DNA of 64,000 bases from Ahaetulla prasina (lineage: Eukaryota; Chordata; Lepidosauria; Squamata; Colubridae). Each line of letters starts with the position of its first letter. Within the stretch, counting starts at the first letter, position 1. Below, piece by piece: positions 57,591 through 64,000 of this stretch. The translations under genes were made by a program, and so were the position numbers. The notes under the pieces were generated by a model. It saw only the letters and a list, made by a program, of their open reading frames with translations. It made no database searches and had not been told where the DNA came from. The stretch covers positions 95,717,825-95,781,824 of the forward strand of contig NC_080543.1 in assembly GCF_028640845.1 (NCBI RefSeq), in the 5' to 3' direction.

Positions 57591-60445
57591 GGTCCATTTA
57601 GATAGCCTTATACAACTGGCCAATTGCTTTGGGGGATGGGCATTATTACCTGATTTATCCTTAGCCTGTTGGATCTTTAAAGCTGGCAGTATAAAGAATT
57701 GACATTCATTACTTATTCTCATTTCCAGTTAGCAATACAGGAACATTTTGCTAGTGTACCTCCTTATCTGTTACATGGAATGGTTTATACCTAAGACAGG
57801 TGTCTATTTGTAGTGGTTTAAAGTTAAGGATTAAAACATTTCAACTGTAATACTGCAAAGCAGAATACTACTGAATACAGGAAATATTGCATCTGACTAA
57901 GTATGCCTAAAGTTGCATTGGAGGACATCACTTGATTTCTGGGTTACTGTTAAATCAATTGGCTACTGATTTTGGAGAGCAAAACTTTCCCCCAAGACCA
58001 TACATTCAATGGGAGGAAGTGGTCTTTGGAAGAGAACAGCAAATTACATTTAGAGCTATGATTCAGACTAAGTTTTAAATTAAATACAAAAGGTTAATAA
58101 ACCTACACAAACTGCAATGGAATAAGCTACTGGGGATAGAAAATCTCACATTTATGAGGCAGAGACTCATATATTACTGATCTGCTATGTTAGCTTGACC
58201 TAATACAAGTGATTATATAGCTTTACAACTTGTTCATAGCAAACTTAAAATACGGAAATGAATATTTTCATTACACATTATTCCCTTTTCCATATAAAGA
58301 AAAGGTATATATTTTGAACAGTTTATCACCAATTCTCTGTGTTTTTCCTACACAACCTTATTTTTAGGTAGGAAAATGTTATTCTTGATTATCATTATTA
58401 AGTTTATCATAAATACTCCATACCCCACCCACTCATCTCAACGTGGCATGTCAATATTAAATACACATTCAATTAGTGTTCAGTATTACAGGTATTACAG
58501 GTTATCTAAAAATAATTTTAAGATTTAAGATTTATAGAACATTTAGGAATCAGAGTTCTTCATTAGTTTAACATATGTCTGTAAAATAGGCCATTATTAC
58601 TATTCCTTCCATTTTGGAATTGGTACAGGCCATCCATAGAAGTAGTAATATTCAAATTCATAACTTAGCTAGTATGTCATACAAGCACTTCTGTATGCAT
58701 ACATCCCCAACCAACAAAGAATTTCAGCAAAACTATTTCATAAATATAAGGTCCCATCTAATTAAAATCCAAGCAATCTCAAATCTTAAATAATTTGAAA
58801 CAATTCAAGTATTTTTTTTCACACTGTGATCTTTTTTTCCTTTAGAAGCCGTTGGACTCTTCATAGACTCAAATAGAAAACAGATATCCAATCCACTCAA
58901 TACATTACAAATCATTTCTATATTCAATAGAAGGCAAGAGAGACACTGATTTTTGGCAAAAACTTACATCCGAGACACAGAAATATCTAAGAATTAACTC
59001 ACAATACAAGCTATCACTATTGAAGATTTACCTGTGTGAGTCATAGGACTAAAAAAAAGCCTTGCTTTTCATAACTTGGCTGGAGTTAGATAATAATTTT
59101 TTTTGTTACTATTATTACTTTACTATTGCATGTTTTCTGTGCTGCGGAGCACAAAGTGCTTGAATTGCCTCTCTTCAAGGCTACTGACCAAGCAAACATC
59201 TTTTTTCTTTGAAATACAAAAGACAACAAGCATTTGGATCACAGGAGTTTTGCTTCAGTCAATTGGAGTGCAATGCTTTTAAGCAGAAGCTGGATCTTAA
59301 GAAATAGAAATCACTTCCACATTTAAGGACTGACAAAGTTATAATTATAAAAGCTCAGCTGAGGTTACTGTGTATCTGTTCCATTATCCCTAACATAATG
59401 CTAAATTAAATCATTCAAAAGCACTGAGCAGAGTTCATTGAAAAGGGGATGCAAAACCAAAAAAAAGTTGATTTCAGAAGGCATTGCTATCCAAAGGAGC
59501 AACTTGGCTGATTGCATTGAAGAAAACTTTACAAAGATTAAAAAAGAACAACCTGTTATCAAAGTACCCCTTTAATGGGGAATGATTCAAACTTTAAATT
59601 GCTGCAGACTTCATTCACTCTATTGAAATATAAAATTCCTTAATTCCAGGGCTATGAAAATCATAGGTAATGTTCTTCAAAGTCCTTGCACGCCATGTCT
59701 GTATCTTTGAACACCATATCTGTGATTCTATGAACCTCTCACGAAGATGTTCTTCTGTGGAAACCCTTCTTATTTCGGTGGGATTTGTGCAGGAGAATCT
59801 GGTCTGGTACAAAAGTGCTTCATTGGCAAATTCAGTTTAACTCTTCTAACCATGGCAATATATTACAAAATATGATCATTAACCAAGTAAAATGTACAGT
59901 TAACTCAAGAAGTAAGATAATACATTAAAAAAACTTAATCAAGTTATTATTGGCATAAAAATATGTACTTTTCAAATTATTTAATAAATTAAATACCCTA
60001 AAATTTTTGAATATATATCCCTGATAATCTATAAAAGAGGGTTTTCAATAACAAAATAAATGGACTTTCAAAAAGTACCCTCTTCATAAAATGCATTTTA
60101 ACACCTTTTTCTCATTTCCAAGGAATGTAACAATATGTACACCTTTTATGTACTTAACTCATCACCACTGGATAGACCAAGGAGAATTTATGTGCTCCCT
60201 AGTCAACCAAACTCATGTTCAAATTATGAATCTAGATAAAGAATGCCAGGTGAATATCAGTTTCTATGTTGTAATCGATCCTTCTTGCTGAGTCTTTATT
60301 CTCAATTACAGTAGCATTCACGGGAGGTAGTGTTTCAGTGAGAAAATTGAGTTGAATTAAGGTGCATACTCAATATCTTCCTTCTGCAGTTTGGACGATT
60401 TTGCAAAAGTGTTCAAAATCTGTCTTCTTTCTTCTTTAATATTGA
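57591..60445 (-). other. Probable MGAT4A 3' UTR
   Basis: AT-rich, essentially repeat-free DNA directly following the MGAT4A stop codon. The repeat-free character over 2.8 kb, in a region otherwise full of insertions, fits a conserved long 3' UTR. Open frames within it (for example 59615-59812 minus and 60091-60291 plus) show no domain. Confidence 0.5.
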
Positions 60446-62495
60446 TCAGTTGGGGAGTTTTTTAATATGAATCTGTAATGCAGAATTGAAAAATGTCTGA
60501 TAGACCCCAATAAATAGTCAAACACTTAAGCAAACATAGTTCATATGCTTTTCAGTGTGATGTAATCAAGTTTTCACAACATTTTACAAATGCTTGGGAG
60601 CACAACAAAAATCACCTTTTTGGAATGTGCTTCTGCATGTGTTTTGAACAAGAATGACTGTTAATCAGAGATGGGGTGAACTGCTAGATCAGGGCTGTCA
60701 CACTAATCAGCAGCTTGTGGGCCAGATGTGTCACACACTGGCCACGCCCAGGCCCGGTTTAGTGAAGGGAAAATAAGTCCTGATAAATCATGTGATGCCA
60801 CTGTGACAACACGAGTTTGACACGCCTGTGCCAGATCAAAATTTAACAGAAGACATGATGAAAGTGGTTGCTGGGAGCTATTGTTCAGTACATCTCTATG
60901 GTCATTACTACTGAAAGATAAAGGAGAAACAGAAGCTTCCTCTTTTCTATTATAAGGTATAGTTCTTTGTTATATTACTACTAGCCACGATTTCTCAGTT
61001 AATCTAAAAGAGTTTTTCCCAACATGACATTTCAGATGTATAGAACTTATATGACAGACCACCAGATTTGGCAAGTCTGATCTAAGTTATTGAGACTCCT
61101 GCAAACTGACATACTTGACATGCTTGGTTACTGTAAAAGGTTTTCTGAACTGTCTATTACAACAGACTAGCTCAAAGACCCTATAAGCAGAATATATTGA
61201 CAGAAAGCACTTTGACATTTGGTAACAGAAGAGATGAATTTCCTTTCTCTCCTATTCTTAAATCAGATCTCAGGAACTGGAGAACCTTCTGAATAGCATG
61301 GGTAGTATTGTAGCTGGGGAAATTGAAAAAGGGGGACAAAGGACCTTTCAACAAATAGGACAAATCTGGATCTAAGTCAATTCATATCATTAGAATATCT
61401 AGTCTATTTCAGAAGTCAAGACTATACAAGTGCTGTAAAATGCAAAAAAGTCAAACTATTCTGAATTTTGCATCCAGTTTAGCATTAATATTCCTCTTTA
61501 CTGTACAGCAGCTACTTTTATAAAAGAGAAAGATTCAGAATAGTCCCAAAGATTCAAGATATCATGATATTTAATTTAAGAAACTTAAGAATTAAATGTT
61601 TGAAGGCAAATACTCTAGTTATTAAGCACCCTTTGTTTAACTCTTACCTCATTTATAATTGCCCAGACAGATGAATTTTGTATGATGAACAGCCGGACAG
61701 CTGTAATTGGATTTAGATTAGGATTGACTATTCCTTCTGCTATGCCATTTTCAAATTTGCCTTCAAAAGCAAAATAATCATTCTAAATAAGTATACACTC
61801 AGCAAATACAAATCACTTACACAAAACCTGGATTTTTATGAATAATATGAAAAAGTAAAAAAAAATTATCTCCAATATAGCACGATCGATTGGTTTTTTT
61901 CTACTTATTTATTCTATCAAATGAAAATAGTATGACCACTTCATTTAGCTGGAATATGAACAATTTCAAAGAAGCCCTTCAGAGAACATGAAAAATGCAA
62001 ATAGCACTTGACTCAAATTCTTTAATGCTGCTGCGGGGTATTTTCGTAAAGTCAGATGGCTGCTTTAAGAAGAACTAAATATGCACCCGTATGCATTCCA
62101 AAATATCAATTCTGATATTTTGAAATAAATTCTGAATCGCAACTCTACCATAACAACATTTAAGTGATGCAGACTTCAGAATCCATAATTAGATGGTTGC
62201 ATTTTTTCTCTAGATTTCACAGTTCCCGTATGTCACAGCACACCTTCTTATTTTGTGCTAATGCCAATACTGAATCACTGCTCAGATACCTGGTTCATGA
62301 AATTCTGTCACCTAAACTTGATTAGTATGCTGCTAGATCAATAATAATGCAAAATGAGCCATAACTTGAGTTACTTAGATTTTGTATTCAAATGTCTATA
62401 AAACAGAACTGTAGTATTATTTAATTACCTATTCTGAAATAACCATCTTCTAACCGTTTCTCTTTGGTTTCTTTGCTTAATACCAGCTCTTTATT
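60446..62495 (-). CDS. MGAT4A: MGAT4A, C-terminal exons (gene continues beyond the right edge)
   Basis: MGAT4A encodes GnT-IVa, the Golgi transferase that adds a beta-1,4-GlcNAc branch to the alpha-1,3 mannose arm of N-glycans. Three coding exons are visible: 62429-62495 ([20 protein letters not shown]...), 61648-61760 ([20 protein letters not shown]...) and 60446-60472 (IHIKKLPN, stop TGA). Donors are ATAG|GTAATT and GAG|GTAAGA; acceptors are TTCAG, TTGAAG and TTACAG. Phases agree and the join gives the last 68 residues, which match the C-terminus of the vertebrate enzyme and belong to its C-terminal lectin-like domain rather than the catalytic core. The last intron contains a hAT element (60690-60828). 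No further upstream exon was found up to 64000. It is convergent with UNC50, as in mammals. Confidence 0.93.
60690..60828. mobile_element. hAT non-autonomous element (GTCAAACTC family) in MGAT4A last intron
   Basis: Starts CAGGGCTGTCACACTA and ends GAGTTTGACACGCCTG. The duplications TGCTAGAT (60682-60689) and TGCCAGAT (60829-60836) differ by one base. Confidence 0.8.
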
Positions 62496-62680
62496 CTGAA
62501 AAATGAGATATAAATTGTCATCATCAAACTGATAAAGGATTTAATTAATTGTTTAACAAACACCAATACGCTAATGAATAACAAATCCATAATTTTCCCC
62601 CTCATCCCCACTTCATAATACCATTGAATCCAACAAGACTCAACTGGGCCCTCCCAGAAGAGGCCATGGTTGGTTGATAC

Positions 62681-63506
62681 CAGTGGTGGGTTTCAAATTT
62701 TTTTACTACCGGTTCTGTGGGTGTGGCTTGGTGGAGATGGCATGGCTTGGTGGGCATGGCAGGGGAAAGATACTGTAAAATCTCCATTCCCTCTCTAATC
62801 CAGGGGAAGGATACTGCAAAATCCCCATTTCCTCCTGTTCAGCTGGGACTTGGGAGGCAGACAATTGATGGGGGTGGGGCCAGTCAGAATTTTTTTTTTT
62901 TTTCATAAAAAGTTTTATTTTTACAATCATATCAAATAATTCATCCAATGTACAGTTGTATACAATTAGTCGGGCTTGCCCAGTCACCACCCCTCTTTTT
63001 AACACTCTTCCCTCTTCTACCTTCTTTTACTTTCCAAACCTTCCTCTCCTTCTCTTATCTACATCCGCTCCTCCCTCCACCCTACACCTTCCTTCTCCCT
63101 CTACTATCCCTCTTCCTTCCTCTTCTCCTCTTTCCTACCTCCTACTCTCTCTTTTCTCCCTCCTCACCGTTCTAAAATGGTAACTATGCAGACCCGATCC
63201 TACATTAATTATATTTCTTCAATAATCCCTGTACATTAACCATCACTCCATCTCTACCAAACCCCCAGTTCCCTCCCCTTACCCCCCACCCCCCATCCCG
63301 ACTTCCCAGAACAAAATGCAGGGTATCAAAACCAATAATCATAATCCAAAATAATTCCTAAATTATAATCTCTAGTCACACCACACTTAGTCACACTCTC
63401 AATTCCCTGGGCCAGTCAGAATTTTAACTACCGCTTCTCCAAACTAGTCAAAATTTCCGCTACCAGTTCTTCAGAACTGGTCAGAACCTGCTGAAACCCA
63501 CCTCTG
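62681..63506. mobile_element. hAT non-autonomous element (CAGNGGTGGG family), copy 4, split by an L1
   Basis: Begins CAGTGGTGGGTTTCA and ends TGAAACCCACCTCTG, with perfect 8-bp duplications GTTGATAC at 62673-62680 and 63507-63514. Without the inserted L1 (62894-63408) and its duplicated site, the element is close to 300 bp, like copy 1. It lies in an MGAT4A intron. Confidence 0.9.
62894..63408 (-). mobile_element. L1-type LINE 3' end nested in the hAT element
   Basis: On the minus strand it ends with AATAAAACTTTTTATG and a poly(A) tail (plus-strand T-run from 62894). A purine-rich 3' UTR lies upstream (plus-strand CTTCC-rich 63000-63180). The target duplication GGGCCAGTCAGAATTTT is seen at 62877-62893 and 63409-63425. 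It is 5'-truncated and has no coding remnant. A poly(A) tail and a long target duplication fit L1-type target-primed insertion. Confidence 0.8.
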
Positions 63507-63514
63507 GTTGATAC

Positions 63515-64000
63515 CAGGAAGTGAAACACTATTCCTAAAAGATAAATGATATGCTGCCTCCTTTTATTTACATATATACAACCTATTTTAACATAATATG
63601 CATGATGTGATTTTGTCCTTTCTCTCATCTCTGAAGTTTTTAGTAATGGTATTTATGTACTGATCAGCTTATATTCCTCTTTGAAACCTATAAAAAGTTG
63701 CTGTAGTCCAATACTAAAAATATTTACTAATAAATAAGCCCCAAGACAACACAGAATTGAAGTTTTACAAGTTAATAATAATTTATAAGTAGATAATTTA
63801 AATATTATTTTTAATCATCTGTAAGGCCTGCAATCCAATACATCTTCCCTCCTTGGTTCTACCATTGCTCAACATTCTTTCAGCTGTGGCTGAATTACAA
63901 AATTTGCAGCATGGCCTGTGCTGAAAGAAATACAGGAAGCTTTAGTATAGCAACTAAATTCAGGTTTATTGTGATGCTCTATAAATATTTACTGTTGGGA
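63515..64000. other. MGAT4A intron, nothing recognised
   Basis: AT-rich. No exon with flanking splice sites and an open frame could be found on the minus strand. Confidence 0.45.

Noticed and set aside
63000..63180. Pyrimidine-rich tract with 75-codon frames
   Set aside because: It is the antisense of the purine-rich 3' UTR of the inserted L1 and not a gene.
62500..64000. Another MGAT4A exon upstream of 62495
   Set aside because: The only open frames here belong to the hAT/L1 nest, and no segment with proper splice borders encodes MGAT4A-like sequence.

Overview
This window is vertebrate nuclear DNA, most likely from a squamate reptile and probably a snake. The evidence is AT-rich, repeat-dense DNA; intron-containing genes with GT-AG splice sites; and a repeat set typical of squamates: CR1, a second CR1/L2-type LINE, BovB, Sauria SINE and other tRNA-derived SINEs, many hAT and Tc1/mariner non-autonomous elements, a chromodomain Ty3/Gypsy element and tetranucleotide microsatellites. 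There is no operon structure, no CRISPR array and no genuine tRNA or rRNA gene.

Only three host genes could be recognised, all in the right half. COA5 (minus, coding exons 45687-45788, 40445-40528 and 38174-38215; 75 aa) encodes a twin-CX9C mitochondrial cytochrome oxidase assembly factor. UNC50 (plus, five coding exons, 50969-53948; 259 aa) encodes a multi-pass ER/Golgi membrane protein. The last three coding exons of MGAT4A (minus, 60446-62495) encode the C-terminus of a Golgi N-glycan GlcNAc-transferase. The order COA5(-) / UNC50(+) / MGAT4A(-) is the one I know from mammals, so the block is conserved. COA5 and UNC50 diverge from a GC-rich region (45.55-46.02 kb plus a second GC-rich cluster at 47.14-47.64 kb). 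Palindromic hAT elements and SINE pieces lie between the two clusters and have probably widened a once compact shared promoter.

Layout. 1-3361: 3' part of a GC-rich, frameshifted Ty3/Gypsy chromovirus with its 3' LTR. 3.4-30 kb: no recognised gene, only LINE, SINE, hAT and mariner insertions, a solo LTR (16575-17076) and microsatellites. 30.47-31.44 kb: an isolated CpG island, probably the promoter of an unidentified gene reading leftwards, with a CTCF-type motif at its edge. 31.7-37.9 kb: fused LINE/hAT remnants and a recent 1.3-kb tandem duplication (34146-36817). 38.0-45.8 kb: COA5, whose intron 1 holds a 1-kb foldback element and a nearly intact Tc1 transposon (42583-44158). 47-54.2 kb: UNC50. 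55-64 kb: MGAT4A 3' UTR, terminal exons and introns, the last intron carrying a hAT element with an L1 inserted in it.

No novel multi-gene system was found. What deserves a second look is the young Tc1 copy, the microhomology-bounded tandem duplication, the hairpin elements at the COA5/UNC50 promoter, the foldback element, and the orphan CpG island.
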